From an uncultured Microbacterium sp. (GTDB lineage: Bacteria; Actinomycetota; Actinomycetes; Actinomycetales; Microbacteriaceae), in contig CAJYHN010000004.1 in assembly GCA_913774665.1 (NCBI GenBank), positions 124,001 to 188,000 of the forward strand: a stretch of 64,000 nt of DNA, read 5' to 3'. The stretch's first letter is position 1. Each line of letters opens with the position of its first letter. The position numbers and the translations under genes are program-made. Of the stretch, positions 9,014-17,350 are shown in pieces. The notes beneath the pieces were generated by a model. The model had not been told where the DNA came from. It ran no database searches and saw only the letters and a program-made list of their open reading frames with translations.

Positions 9014-9576
9014 CGCCCGTTGCGGTCGGCCGCCGAGCGGGGAGGCGCCGACGAGACCTCGAGCCTGTCGAGGCCGCGCAGCGAGGTCCAGATCAGCTCC
9101 TCGCCCTTGGCGGCGTGCTGAGACGCGCGCACGGCGCGCTCGTCGGCCCACGAGTTGAGCACGTGACCCGAGTGCCCGCGGACGTGCTCGAGCACGACGT
9201 CGGGGAGGCCGGCGGCGCGACGTGCATCGCGCGCCGCGATCAGTGCCTCGAGGATGCCCTGGTTGGCGACCGGCTTCTTCGCGCTCGTGACCCAGCCGCG
9301 ACGGCGGTGGCCGTCCATCCAGCTCGAATACGTGTCGATCGCATACTTCGAGTCGGCCTGCACGACGAGCTCGCGCACGTCCGAGTGGTCGGTGATGGCG
9401 TAGAGCAGGCCGAGCAGCTCGCCGATGTTGTTGGTGCCCTCGGGGATGGACCCGGCCGCCCAGTGCCCGTCTTCGCCGACCCAGGCCCACCCGGCGGGGC
9501 CGGGGTTGCCCTTGCACGCGCCGTCTGTGGCGACGACGTAGCGGTCGGTGGACGCGGACGACTCGGTACTGCTCAT
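9010..9576 (-). CDS. rnhA: Ribonuclease HI
   Basis: 188 residues. It degrades the RNA strand of RNA-DNA hybrids. The four acidic catalytic positions are visible: ATDGACKGNPGPAGW (D), NIGELLGLLYAI (E), VQADSKYAID (D) and SWADERA (D), plus the GHSGH loop that carries the catalytic histidine. A C-terminal tail of about 35 residues extends beyond the minimal enzyme. ATG 9576 is used; it is convergent with and overlaps the epimerase stop. Confidence 0.93.
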   Translation of the reverse strand: MSSTESSASTDRYVVATDGACKGNPGPAGWAWVGEDGHWAAGSIPEGTNNIGELLGLLYAITDHSDVRELVVQADSKYAIDTYSSWMDGHRRRGWVTSAKKPVANQGILEALIAARDARRAAGLPDVVLEHVRGHSGHVLNSWADERAVRASQHAAKGEELIWTSLRGLDRLEVSSAPPRSAADRNGR

Positions 9577-9666
9577 CCCTCTAGTCTCCCCCGGAGCGCC
9601 GCGCGCGAACGACGACGCCCCCGCCGACGGTGCGGATCACCGGCGGCGAGGGCGGGGTCGACGACG

Positions 9667-10728
9667 TCAGTCGCGGCCGCTCTCGGCCTTCTTCTGACCG
9701 GCCTCGAGCACGTCGCCCGCGGGCAGCTCCTGGTGCCCGCCGAACTGCAGGCGCATCGCCGAGAGCACCTGATTCGCGAAGTGATCCTCGCCGCGCGAGG
9801 CGAAGCGCTCGAACAGCGACGCCGCCAGCACGGGCACGGGCACGCCCGTGTCGACGGCGGCCTTCACCGTCCAGCGTCCCTCGCCCGAGTCCGACACGCG
9901 ACCGGCGAGGCCGTCGAGGGTCGGGTTCTGCGCGAGGGCGGCGGCGGTGAGGTCGAGCAGCCACGACGAGATGACCGAACCGCGGCGCCAGAGCTCCGTG
10001 ACCCGGGCCGTGTCGATGTCGAACTGGTAGAACTCCGGCTCCTCGAGCGGCGCGACCTCGGCGGAGTGCTCGCCCTGGTGCAGACCCGCGTCGGCGTTGT
10101 TCAGCACGTTGAGGCCCTCGGCGAGGGCGGCCATGATGCCGTACTCGATGCCGTTGTGGACCATCTTCACGAAGTGACCGCTGCCGGAGGGGCCGCAGTG
10201 GAGGTAGCCACGCTCCTCGGTCGTGTAGTCGCCGGTACGGCCGGGCGTGCGCTCGACCTCTCCCGGTCCGGGCGCGATCGTGCGCAGGACGGGCTCGAGG
10301 TGCGCGACGGCCTCGTCGTGGCCGCCGACCATCAGGCAGTAGCCGCGCTCGAGACCGAACACACCGCCGCTGGTGCCCACGTCGACGTAGTGGATGCCGC
10401 TGTCGTCGAGCTTCTTCGCCCGACGCACGTCGTCGCGGTAGTTCGAGTTGCCGCCGTCGATGATGATGTCGCCCGGCTCAAGCACCTCGGCGACCTCGTC
10501 GACGACCTTTCCGGTGAGACCGGCGGGGATCATGAGCCACACGGCGCGCGGCTTCTGCAGCTTGGAGGCCAGGTCGGCGATGCTCGTCGCCCCTGTCGCC
10601 CCCTCCGCGACCAGCGAGGCCACGGCATCCTGATTCACGTCGAACACGACGCAGTCGTGACCGTCTCTCATGAGCCTGCGGACGATGTTGGCGCCCATTC
10701 GTCCGAGTCCGACCATGGCGAGTTGCAT
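9667..10728 (-). CDS. gnd: 6-phosphogluconate dehydrogenase, NAD-type, decarboxylating
   Basis: 353 residues, the short form (about 300-350 residues) rather than the 470-residue NADP enzyme. It converts 6-phosphogluconate to ribulose 5-phosphate and CO2. The N-terminal Rossmann motif is [15 protein letters not shown], with an acidic residue at the end of strand 2 (VVFDVNQD), which favours NAD over NADP. The substrate-binding motif [19 protein letters not shown] and the catalytic-lysine region [13 protein letters not shown] are intact. Monocistronic; ATG 10728. Confidence 0.9.
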   Translation of the reverse strand: MQLAMVGLGRMGANIVRRLMRDGHDCVVFDVNQDAVASLVAEGATGATSIADLASKLQKPRAVWLMIPAGLTGKVVDEVAEVLEPGDIIIDGGNSNYRDDVRRAKKLDDSGIHYVDVGTSGGVFGLERGYCLMVGGHDEAVAHLEPVLRTIAPGPGEVERTPGRTGDYTTEERGYLHCGPSGSGHFVKMVHNGIEYGIMAALAEGLNVLNNADAGLHQGEHSAEVAPLEEPEFYQFDIDTARVTELWRRGSVISSWLLDLTAAALAQNPTLDGLAGRVSDSGEGRWTVKAAVDTGVPVPVLAASLFERFASRGEDHFANQVLSAMRLQFGGHQELPAGDVLEAGQKKAESGRD

Positions 10729-10814
10729 TGGTTCCCCGTTCGTCGTGGATCACGGACCGCGGCACGCGGCCCCTCCGCGAGTCTAGGAGCGTGCGGGGGC
10801 ACCCGGGATCGGTG

Positions 10815-11318
10815 CTAGCCCTGGAAATCTTCGGGATCGACGTGGTCGAGGAACCTCCGGAATTCCTCCACGCGGTCCTCGTCGGCCACGCCCCCGTCGA
10901 GCTCCACGGCGTCGTCGGGTACTCCGGCTTCGTCGAACACGGCATCGGCCACGAGGATCGGCGCATCGGCGCGGGCGGCGAGGGCGATGGCATCCGAGGG
11001 GCGGGAGTCGAAGGTGCGGGGACCGACCGGGGTGTTCAGCAACACCCGCGCGTGGAAGGTCCCCTCGTCGAGGTGGGTGATCTCCACCCGGTCGACAGAG
11101 GCGGACAGCTCGCCGAGCATCGCGGTCATGAGATCGTGCGCGAGGGGGCGCGGCGATCCCGTGCCCTCGATCGCGACGAGGATCGACATCGCCTCCTGGG
11201 GTCCGATCCAGACGGGCAGGACTCGGTCGCGCCCTCGAGCCGCGTCGATGGGTCTGAGCAGGATGACGTGCTGCTGAGCAGGGTCGAGGGCGACGCCGAC
11301 GACACGCACCCGGATCAT
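10815..11318 (-). CDS. Bifunctional nuclease family protein (DUF151)
   Basis: 167 residues with the DUF151/BFN fold: VLPVWIGPQEAMSILVAIEG, then RPLAHDLMTAMLGELSASV and a FHARVLL segment, followed by SRPSDAIALAARADAPILV. Plant and Mycobacterium members are reported to have nuclease activity or to affect stress responses; in actinobacteria the gene is usually near DNA-related genes. The C-terminal 35 residues are acidic. ATG 11318. Function inferred from family only. Confidence 0.88.
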   Translation of the reverse strand: MIRVRVVGVALDPAQQHVILLRPIDAARGRDRVLPVWIGPQEAMSILVAIEGTGSPRPLAHDLMTAMLGELSASVDRVEITHLDEGTFHARVLLNTPVGPRTFDSRPSDAIALAARADAPILVADAVFDEAGVPDDAVELDGGVADEDRVEEFRRFLDHVDPEDFQG

Positions 11319-11355
11319 GGGGCCATCGTAGGGGGCCGCGCGCCCGCGCGAAGGA

Positions 11356-11976
11356 TCAGCGCAGGATGCCGAGGGCTCGAGCAGCCGAGACGGCGGCGGT
11401 GCGAGAAGAGACGCCGAGCTTCGAGAACACGTGCGCGAGGTGCGACTTCACGGTCGCATCGGTGATGTGCAGGCGCGCGGCCACCTCGGCGTTCGAGGCG
11501 CCTCGCGCGACGAGACGCATCACCTCGATCTCGCGCACCGACAGGGTCACCCGCGGCTCGCGCAGACGGGCCAGGAGGCGCCCCGCGATCGCCGGGGCCA
11601 GAGCGCTCTGGCCGGCCGCAGCGGCCCGGACGCCGGCGAGGAGCTCGTGCGGAGGGGCGTCCTTGAGCAGGTACCCGCTGGCTCCCGCCTCCACGGCGCT
11701 GAGGATGTCGCCGTCGGTGTCGTAGTTCGTCAGCACGAGCACGTACGGCGGCGCGGCGAGCGCGCGCACCCGTCTGGTGGCTTCGGCCCCCGCCGCCCGC
11801 TCGCCGAACTGCAGGTCCATCAGCACGAGCTCCGGCGCGAGCGACTCGGCGAGGGAGACGGCCTCGTCGGCGGTGGCCGCCTCGCCCACCACCTCGATGT
11901 CGGCTTCGGCGTCGAGCAGAGCGCGCACGCCCGCCCGCACCACCGGGTGGTCGTCGGCGATCACGACGCGGATCAT
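11356..11976 (-). CDS. Two-component response regulator, NarL/LuxR family
   Basis: 206 residues. The receiver domain has DDHPVVRAG, the phospho-acceptor Asp in ELVLMDLQF, and Lys in GYLLKDAPP. The C-terminal LuxR helix-turn-helix is [20 protein letters not shown] plus [17 protein letters not shown] 11976 overlaps the sensor kinase stop by 4 nt, so the two genes are cotranscribed and translationally coupled. The pair is divergent from an ABC permease/ATPase operon at 13283, its likely target. Confidence 0.92.
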   Translation of the reverse strand: MIRVVIADDHPVVRAGVRALLDAEADIEVVGEAATADEAVSLAESLAPELVLMDLQFGERAAGAEATRRVRALAAPPYVLVLTNYDTDGDILSAVEAGASGYLLKDAPPHELLAGVRAAAAGQSALAPAIAGRLLARLREPRVTLSVREIEVMRLVARGASNAEVAARLHITDATVKSHLAHVFSKLGVSSRTAAVSAARALGILR

Positions 11977-13136
11977 GCCGCCCCTCCCGGAAGGACGACG
12001 GTGATGGTCGATCCCGCGCCGGGCGTGCTGTCCACGTCGAGCACGCCGTCGAGCTGGTCGACGCGCTCGCGCATGGCGCGCAGTCCGAAGGAGTCCGTCC
12101 CGGATGCCGCCTGCTCGGCGCCGCTCGCGTCGAACCCGATGCCGTCGTCGGTCACGGTCAACCGCGCACCCCCCGCCTGCGGGACGAGTCGGATGCGCAC
12201 GCTCCGCGCCCGCGCGTGCTGGGCGACGTTCGCGAGGGCCCCCTGGGCGATGCGGAGCAGAGCGGTCTGCGCATCCATCGGCAGCGAGACCGCGGCATCC
12301 ACTTCCACCTCCACGTCGACGCCCGCCCGGGCGCCCCACCCGGCGGCCAGACGCTCGAGGGCCGAGCCCAGACCGCGATCGAGGCTCGGCGGAGCCAGCT
12401 CGCGGATGAACCGGCGGGTCTCGGCGAGACCATCGGCGGCCGTCTGGCGCGCGAGGCGCACGTGCGCGATCCCGGGGCCGTCGGCATCGGCCCGCTCCGC
12501 CGCGTGCAGCAGCATCTGGATGCTCGACAGCCCCTGGGCCACGGTGTCGTGCAGTTCGCGGGCGAGTCGCGCGCGTTCGGCGAGAGTCCCCTGCTCGCGC
12601 TCGGCGGCGGCGAGCCGACCGCGCGTGGCGATCAGCTCGGACATGAGCGCTTCGCGCTCCGCGGCCCGCCTCTCGAGAGCGCCGTAGCCGAGGCCGATCA
12701 ACAGCGCCACACCCGCCCCGACGACGGGACCGACGACCCCGCCGACGGTGAGTCCCCCGTGCACGGCGAAAGCGGCGATCGTGAGTGCCGTGGCGCCGAC
12801 GACGGCGAGCGGACCGGCCGCCCCGGGCAGGACGTGCAGGTACAGGAAGAACAGGGGGAAGACGAGGTACGCGGCTTCGGGCACGAGCCACACCAGCGCC
12901 GCCCACACCACCGTGAGCGCCGCCACCCATACGACGCTGCGCCGCGAGCGCCCCGAGCGGGCGACCCAGAGCCCGGCGAGGTACACGACTCCCAGCGCGC
13001 CGGCGAGCACGAGGGCGAGCATCGAACCGTTCGTCAGCAGGACGCGCGCGACGACGAGGGCGAGCAGGCCCCCGAAGAGGGCGTGCAGGCCCACGCGCAG
13101 CCCTGTGAAGACGGGGGCGAGGGGTCGATGGCTCAT
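11973..13136 (-). CDS. Sensor histidine kinase, NarL-partner (HisKA_3) type
   Basis: 387 residues. The N-terminal part (about 10-165) has five to six membrane helices and no large extracellular loop, as in intramembrane-sensing kinases. A coiled-coil leads into the phospho-acceptor box [20 protein letters not shown]. The HATPase domain has the N-box ANVAQHARA and G-box [10 protein letters not shown]. The start ATG 13136 ([12 protein letters not shown]) was chosen because upstream codons are Arg/Ser-rich and not family-like. Confidence 0.9.
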   Translation of the reverse strand: MSHRPLAPVFTGLRVGLHALFGGLLALVVARVLLTNGSMLALVLAGALGVVYLAGLWVARSGRSRRSVVWVAALTVVWAALVWLVPEAAYLVFPLFFLYLHVLPGAAGPLAVVGATALTIAAFAVHGGLTVGGVVGPVVGAGVALLIGLGYGALERRAAEREALMSELIATRGRLAAAEREQGTLAERARLARELHDTVAQGLSSIQMLLHAAERADADGPGIAHVRLARQTAADGLAETRRFIRELAPPSLDRGLGSALERLAAGWGARAGVDVEVEVDAAVSLPMDAQTALLRIAQGALANVAQHARARSVRIRLVPQAGGARLTVTDDGIGFDASGAEQAASGTDSFGLRAMRERVDQLDGVLDVDSTPGAGSTITVVLPGGAA

Positions 13137-13282
13137 GTCACGCTCCAGGCTACGGATGCCGAGACTCCGGCGGATCATCCGAAAGGTGGAGAGAGAGTTC
13201 GCCCACCCCGCCGATGACCGCGAGCCGGCCCCCGGCGAGGCTGGAACGGTGCCGGCGAGAGTCGTCGGCGGAAGGAGGCGAC

Positions 13283-14344
13283 GTGTACGTCGCATGGCGC
13301 GATCTGCGGTTCGCCCGCGGGCGATTCGCCCTCATCGGGGCGGTCGTCGCCCTCATCACGCTGCTCGTCGGCTTCCTCTCGGGGCTGACGGGCGGCCTCG
13401 CCGCTCAGAACGTCTCGGGCGTGCTCGCCCTCCCCGGGGACCGGCTGGTGCTGCACCCCGTCGCCGGGGCGAGCGCGACCTTCGCCGACTCGGCGATCGA
13501 TGACGACATCGTCTCAGCGTGGCGGTCCGCTCCGGGGGTCGACGAGGTCATTCCCGTGGGCATCGCTCAGGCCCGGGCAGAGGGCCCCGGGGCCTCGACC
13601 GCCGTCGCCCTGTTCGGTCTCGACGCGGGGACGAGCTTCGCCGCTCCCCGCCGCGACGACGAGATCGACCTGTCGGCGGGAGCGGCGAAGAATCTCGGTG
13701 CCGCGATCGGAGACCAGGTCACCGTCGCGGGTTCCTCGTACCGCGTGAGCGCGATCGGCGACGACGACTGGTACAGCCACACCCCCGTGGCCACCCTCAC
13801 CGCGAGCGCGTGGGCGAGCCTGCAGCACCGCGTGGGCGGCACAGGACGACCGACCGTTCTCGCCGTCACCGGCTCCCCGGCGTGGGATGCCGTGGCCGCC
13901 GACACCGGCACCACGGCATCCACCCCTCTGGCGAGCCTCACGGCGCTGTCGACGTTCAGGTCCGAGATCGGCTCGCTCGCCCTGATGATCGCGATGCTCT
14001 TCGGCGTCTCGGCCCTCGTGGTCGGAGCCTTCTTCACCGTGTGGACGATGCAGCGATCGGCCGACATCGCCGTCCTCAAGGCGCTCGGCGCGAGCACCCC
14101 CGTCCTCGTGCGCGACGCCCTCGGTCAGGCGTCGGTCGTCCTCGCCATCGGGGTCGGCGTCGGCATCGGTCTGACCGCCCTGCTCGGAGCCGTCGCCGCC
14201 GGCTCCTTGCCCTTCGTCCTCAGTCCGCTGACGACCCTCGCGCCCGCGGCGGTCATGATCGCGCTCGGCCTGCTCGGCGCGGCCGTCTCTCTGCGCACCG
14301 TCACCTCGTCCGACCCCCTCACCGCCCTCGGGAGCACCCGATGA
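13283..14344 (+). CDS. ABC transporter permease, FtsX/MacB-like
   Basis: 353 residues. One transmembrane helix near the N-terminus (about 14-35), an extracytoplasmic domain of about 200 residues, then three helices of the FtsX domain (about 225-345). GTG 13283 (VYVAWRDLRFARGRF) is preceded by a strong GGAGG 7 nt upstream. Such permeases work as mechanotransmission or lipid/peptide export proteins rather than importers. The gene is coupled to the ATPase by an ATGA overlap and divergent from the two-component system, suggesting a cell-envelope stress or antimicrobial-peptide resistance unit (inference). Confidence 0.88.
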   Translation: MYVAWRDLRFARGRFALIGAVVALITLLVGFLSGLTGGLAAQNVSGVLALPGDRLVLHPVAGASATFADSAIDDDIVSAWRSAPGVDEVIPVGIAQARAEGPGASTAVALFGLDAGTSFAAPRRDDEIDLSAGAAKNLGAAIGDQVTVAGSSYRVSAIGDDDWYSHTPVATLTASAWASLQHRVGGTGRPTVLAVTGSPAWDAVAADTGTTASTPLASLTALSTFRSEIGSLALMIAMLFGVSALVVGAFFTVWTMQRSADIAVLKALGASTPVLVRDALGQASVVLAIGVGVGIGLTALLGAVAAGSLPFVLSPLTTLAPAAVMIALGLLGAAVSLRTVTSSDPLTALGSTR

Positions 14345-15036
14345 TCCTTCTCGATGACGTCACCCTCACCTACCCCGACGGCGACGCCCGCGTCACCGCG
14401 GTCGACCGCGTCACCCTGGAGGGACGGCCGGGGATCGTCACCGGCATCACCGGTCCCTCGGGCTCGGGCAAATCCAGCCTGTTGGCCCTCGCCGCCACCC
14501 TGATCCGTCCCGACTCCGGTCGGGTGATCGTCGCCGGAACGGATGCCACCGGGCTCAGTGCCTCAGGAGCGGCGGCGCTGCGACGCGATCGCATCGGGAT
14601 CGTGTTCCAGCAACCCCAGCTGCTTCCCGCCCTCACCGCCCGCGAGCAGGTGCGGGTGATGGCGGAGCTCGGGGGGTCCGGTCGACGCGAGCGACGCTCT
14701 CTCGTGCACGCGCGGGTCGACGAGCTGCTGGAGGCCGTCGGGCTCGGCGCCGTCGGGGACCGTCGCCCCGCCCACCTCTCGGGTGGTCAGCGTCAGCGCG
14801 TGGCGATCGCCCGCGCCCTCGCGCACGAGCCGCGGGTCTTGCTGGTGGACGAGCCGACGAGCGCGCTCGACAGCGCACGGGGCGCCGAGATCATGGCGTT
14901 GCTGTCGCGGCTGACGCGCGAGCGGGAGACGGCGACCCTCCTGGTGACGCACGATCTGGTGCACGCCGATGCCCTCGACGAGATGGTCGAGGTCGAGGAC
15001 GGCCGGGCGGCCGTCGTCACCAGCCGTAGGCGTTGA
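14341..15036 (+). CDS. ABC transporter ATP-binding protein, LolD/MacB-like
   Basis: 231 residues. Walker A is GPSGSGKSSLL, the signature LSGGQRQRVAIARAL, Walker B VLLVDEPTSALD, and the H-loop VTHD. It energises the FtsX-type permease encoded immediately upstream (4-nt overlap). The last 20 nt overlap the 3' end of the opposite-strand gene 15017-15379. Confidence 0.92.
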   Translation: MILLDDVTLTYPDGDARVTAVDRVTLEGRPGIVTGITGPSGSGKSSLLALAATLIRPDSGRVIVAGTDATGLSASGAAALRRDRIGIVFQQPQLLPALTAREQVRVMAELGGSGRRERRSLVHARVDELLEAVGLGAVGDRRPAHLSGGQRQRVAIARALAHEPRVLLVDEPTSALDSARGAEIMALLSRLTRERETATLLVTHDLVHADALDEMVEVEDGRAAVVTSRRR

Positions 15037-15379
15037 ACCACTCGCGGCGGCGATCGGCTTCGTAGCGCGATTCGTCGCCGCGCCAGGAGTCGTGAGGCTC
15101 TAAGCGGCCATCGCCGTCGCGGGGCACGAACGCCCAGCAGACGGGGCACAGCGCGCGATGACCGGGGAATCCGTCGTCGAGGACCGGGGCGGGGTCGACG
15201 GGCGTGCCGGCCGCGGCGCACTCCGGCGGGTCCGCCTGCAGGTCGTTCCACAGCAGGCGTCCCCCGGTGCGGTGGTGAAGGCCGCGATGGCCGTCCTCAC
15301 GGGTGCAGATCTCGCCGTTTCTTCGGCTGAGGCAGAGCCTCCGGGCGGCGCCCGGGAGCGCTGCCAGTGTTCGCGTCAT
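15017..15379 (-). CDS. Hypothetical protein with cysteine/histidine pairs
   Basis: 120 residues. The N-terminal part reads LCLSRRNGEICTREDGHRG followed by LHH; the C-terminal part has ALCPVCWAFVP and ends EWFNAYGW. Several Cys and His residues could bind zinc. I do not recognise a named family. It is convergent with the ABC ATPase, overlapping its 3' end by 20 nt. The start could be ATG 15379 or a later codon. Confidence 0.6.
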   Translation of the reverse strand: MTRTLAALPGAARRLCLSRRNGEICTREDGHRGLHHRTGGRLLWNDLQADPPECAAAGTPVDPAPVLDDGFPGHRALCPVCWAFVPRDGDGRLEPHDSWRGDESRYEADRRREWFNAYGW

Positions 15380-15556
15380 CCTTCGATTCTCGCCGCTGCG
15401 AGCGCAGCGGGGGCAGGTGCGGGATGCGCACGGGGCGATGGGGGCCGGTGGGGAAGGGTTCGGCGGTCATCGCTGACCACCACCGGTACGACGAGAGAAC
15501 ATGTCGACCTCCTGATGATTCGACCATCCGCCCGAGAGCCGAGGATGCCGAGGGGG

Positions 15557-15600
15557 TTGACAGGACCCGGGAGGGTGCTACGCATACCCCACGGGGGTAT
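15557..15600 (+). promoter_or_regulatory. csoR promoter with CsoR operator
   Basis: A consensus -35 TTGACA lies at 15557-15562. A 7-3-7 palindrome, ATACCCC-ACG-GGGGTAT, at 15584-15600 matches the G/C-tract operators known for CsoR/RcnR-type copper repressors (TACCC...GGGTA). The -10 region (around 15579-15585) overlaps the operator's left edge, so bound repressor would block RNA polymerase. It ends 10 nt before the csoR ATG. Confidence 0.88.
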
Positions 15601-15609
15601 CATCGGGGC

Positions 15610-15891
15610 ATGCACGGATACGAGGGCCACAAGGACGACCTCCTCAAGCGCCTCCGACGGGCCGAGGGCCAGGTGCGCGGCATCGCGCGCATGGTCGACG
15701 ACGACCAGTACTGCATCGACATCCTCACCCAGGTCTCGGCGGTGACGAAGGCGCTCGAGAACGTCGCCCTCTCCCTGCTCGACGACCACCTCTCCCACTG
15801 CGTCGCCGAAGCCGCCGCACAGGGCGGCCCCGTCGCCGAAGAGAAGCTCAAAGAAGCCAACCAGGCCATCGCCCGGCTGGTCCGCTCGTAA
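15610..15891 (+). CDS. csoR: Copper-sensing transcriptional repressor CsoR
   Basis: 93-residue all-helical metal-sensitive repressor. The copper ligand set C-H-C is present at Cys35 (DDQYCIDIL), His60 (LLDDH) and Cys64 (LSHC), with the spacing (25 and 4) of the Mycobacterium CsoR. It is inferred to repress its own operon until Cu(I) binds. It is followed 9 nt later by a metallochaperone-like gene. No copper P-type ATPase gene is adjacent, which is unusual for csoR loci. Confidence 0.92.
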   Translation: MHGYEGHKDDLLKRLRRAEGQVRGIARMVDDDQYCIDILTQVSAVTKALENVALSLLDDHLSHCVAEAAAQGGPVAEEKLKEANQAIARLVRS

Positions 15892-15900
15892 GGAGACCCC

Positions 15901-16242
15901 ATGACCGAACAGCGCATCGACCTCGGCCTCACCTCGCCCCGCTCCTCGGGCGGTGGCTGCGGCGACGGATGCGGGTGCGGCCACGGGGCCGCGGCATCCC
16001 CCGCCTCCCCCTCCCGTGCGGACGCGGGAGCGTCGACGGTCCTCCGCGTCGAGGGGATGACCTGCGACCACTGCGTGCGCGCAGTGACCGAGGAGCTCAA
16101 CGCCCTCGACGGCGTGGAGGTCGTCGACATCGATCTGCGCGTGGACGATGCGTCGCTCGTGCGCATCACCTCGACGGGCGCGTCCGACGAGGCTGCCCTG
16201 GGCGCGGCGATCGACGAGGCGGGCTACACGCTCATCCGCTGA
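15901..16242 (+). CDS. Heavy-metal-associated (CopZ-like) domain protein with Cys-rich N-terminus
   Basis: 113 residues. The C-terminal HMA domain (about 47-113) has the metal-binding VEGMTCDHCVRAV with Cys55 and Cys58. The first 45 residues carry a second cluster, GGGCGDGCGCGHG (Cys20, Cys24, Cys26, His28), then a flexible Ala/Pro/Ser linker. It probably shuttles or buffers Cu(I) in the cytoplasm. It is cotranscribed with csoR under the CsoR operator. Confidence 0.88.
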   Translation: MTEQRIDLGLTSPRSSGGGCGDGCGCGHGAAASPASPSRADAGASTVLRVEGMTCDHCVRAVTEELNALDGVEVVDIDLRVDDASLVRITSTGASDEAALGAAIDEAGYTLIR

Positions 16243-16280
16243 CCGAGGGCGCGCGGACGACCGGCGTCACCGCGGCGGGA

Positions 16281-16574
16281 TCAGAGGACGCGACGCACCA
16301 GGGCGTCGACAGCCGCGTGGAAGGTCAGGTGCTGGGACACCTCGACGGCGCGGTCGTAACGCGGGCCGCCGAGCGCCACGAAGACCGCACCGACGACCTC
16401 GACGTACCCGACGATGTATCCCTCGCGGGCGACCTCGTACAGGTCGAGGTCGATGCGCGTCCACGGGATCTCGGCGACGACGGGCGGGGCCACGAGCGGT
16501 GTCGCACCGGCTTTCGCCGCCGCGCGGGCGGCCTTCGACGATCCCGGTCGGCTGAGGGGTGCTTCCATGACCAT
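16281..16574 (-). CDS. Small hypothetical protein
   Basis: 97 residues. An Ala/Lys/Pro-rich N-terminus is followed by a compact domain (WTRIDLDLYEVAREGYIVGY, VFVALGGPRYDRAVEV, HLTFHAAVDALVRRVL). ATG 16574 has a good AAGGAG 8 nt upstream. It has the look of small actinobacterial proteins annotated only as conserved hypothetical. Convergent with the HMA gene. Confidence 0.65.
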   Translation of the reverse strand: MVMEAPLSRPGSSKAARAAAKAGATPLVAPPVVAEIPWTRIDLDLYEVAREGYIVGYVEVVGAVFVALGGPRYDRAVEVSQHLTFHAAVDALVRRVL

Positions 16575-16674
16575 GCGAGAACTCCTTGGGTCGTACCGGG
16601 CTGTTCTCACAGTGCGCTGTCGACCCCCGATCCGTGCCACCCTTGACGGAATCGCGAATCGGAGATACGCCGGG

Positions 16675-17220
16675 TCAGACGGCGTTGCGTGCGGGTCGCC
16701 CGCGGCGCGGACGGTCCTCCGACAGATCGAAGGACTCCGCTCCGGCGGCGAGCTCTTCGACCTCGTCGAGCCAGCGCAGGTCGGCCTCGAGCCTCTCGCG
16801 GCGAGCCGCGCGCACGATCGCCGCGGGCACGGCATCCGGCCGCTCACCGTCGACCTCGGCGAGCGCCGCGCGGATCGCGTCGCGTTGCACGGACAGGATG
16901 CCGGGGACGTCGGCCCCCGGGAGCGTCACCGCCAACGCGAGCTTGAGGGCGACGTCGTCGCGCCCCTCGACCAGCGACGCACCGGACAACCATGCTCGCG
17001 CTTCGGCGCGGCCGTCGTCCGTCAGGTCCCAGAGCACGCGTGCCTCGTCGTCGATGCCGGCGCCCTGGACGAGGCCGTCGCGCTCGAGGCGTTCGAGGGT
17101 GGTGTACACCTGCCCGACGTTGACCCGGGCCCCCGTGCGCCGTTCGTACTCGGCGCGCAGCTGCGAGCCGTAGCAGGCGCCGCGATCGAGGATCGCGAGC
17201 AGGCTCAGACGAACGGACAC
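16675..17220 (-). CDS. PadR-family transcriptional regulator
   Basis: 181 residues. The winged helix is typical PadR: SLLAILDRGACYGSQLRAEY, then VNVGQVYTTLERLERDGLV and a wing with DDEARVLWDLTDDGR, followed by a C-terminal dimerisation helix region. The GTG start at 17220 is set by AGGAGG 4 nt upstream. It is divergent from cydABDC, so it may regulate the bd oxidase operon or itself; the ligand is unknown. Confidence 0.88.
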   Translation of the reverse strand: MSVRLSLLAILDRGACYGSQLRAEYERRTGARVNVGQVYTTLERLERDGLVQGAGIDDEARVLWDLTDDGRAEARAWLSGASLVEGRDDVALKLALAVTLPGADVPGILSVQRDAIRAALAEVDGERPDAVPAAIVRAARRERLEADLRWLDEVEELAAGAESFDLSEDRPRRGRPARNAV

Positions 17221-17253
17221 GACGCCTCCTGGCGGGTCTGAAATGACTTGCCG

Positions 17254-17259
17254 AGTATA
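17254..17259 (-). promoter_or_regulatory. Candidate -10 element of the padR gene
   Basis: On the minus strand the hexamer TATACT lies about 34 nt upstream of the GTG start, in an otherwise GC-rich spacer. No convincing -35 is seen 17 nt further upstream. Confidence 0.4.
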
Positions 17260-17309
17260 TCGTTCGATGCCGAGGGATCCCCCGGCGCGCCGCGGAGCCC
17301 CGGCGTAGC

Positions 17310-17326
17310 ATGTGGTCTGACCACAT
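17310..17326 (+). promoter_or_regulatory. 8-1-8 perfect palindrome operator upstream of cydA
   Basis: ATGTGGTC-T-GACCACAT is a perfect inverted repeat 24 nt before the cydA start. The core TGGTCTGACCA fits the TGGTnnnACCA class bound by FadR-subfamily GntR repressors. A -10-like CATAAT (17323-17328) overlaps its right arm, so the site is placed for repression. The cognate regulator is not in the window unless the PadR protein uses it. Confidence 0.7.
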
Positions 17327-17350
17327 AATCCGTTCGATCGGAGGCTCCTG

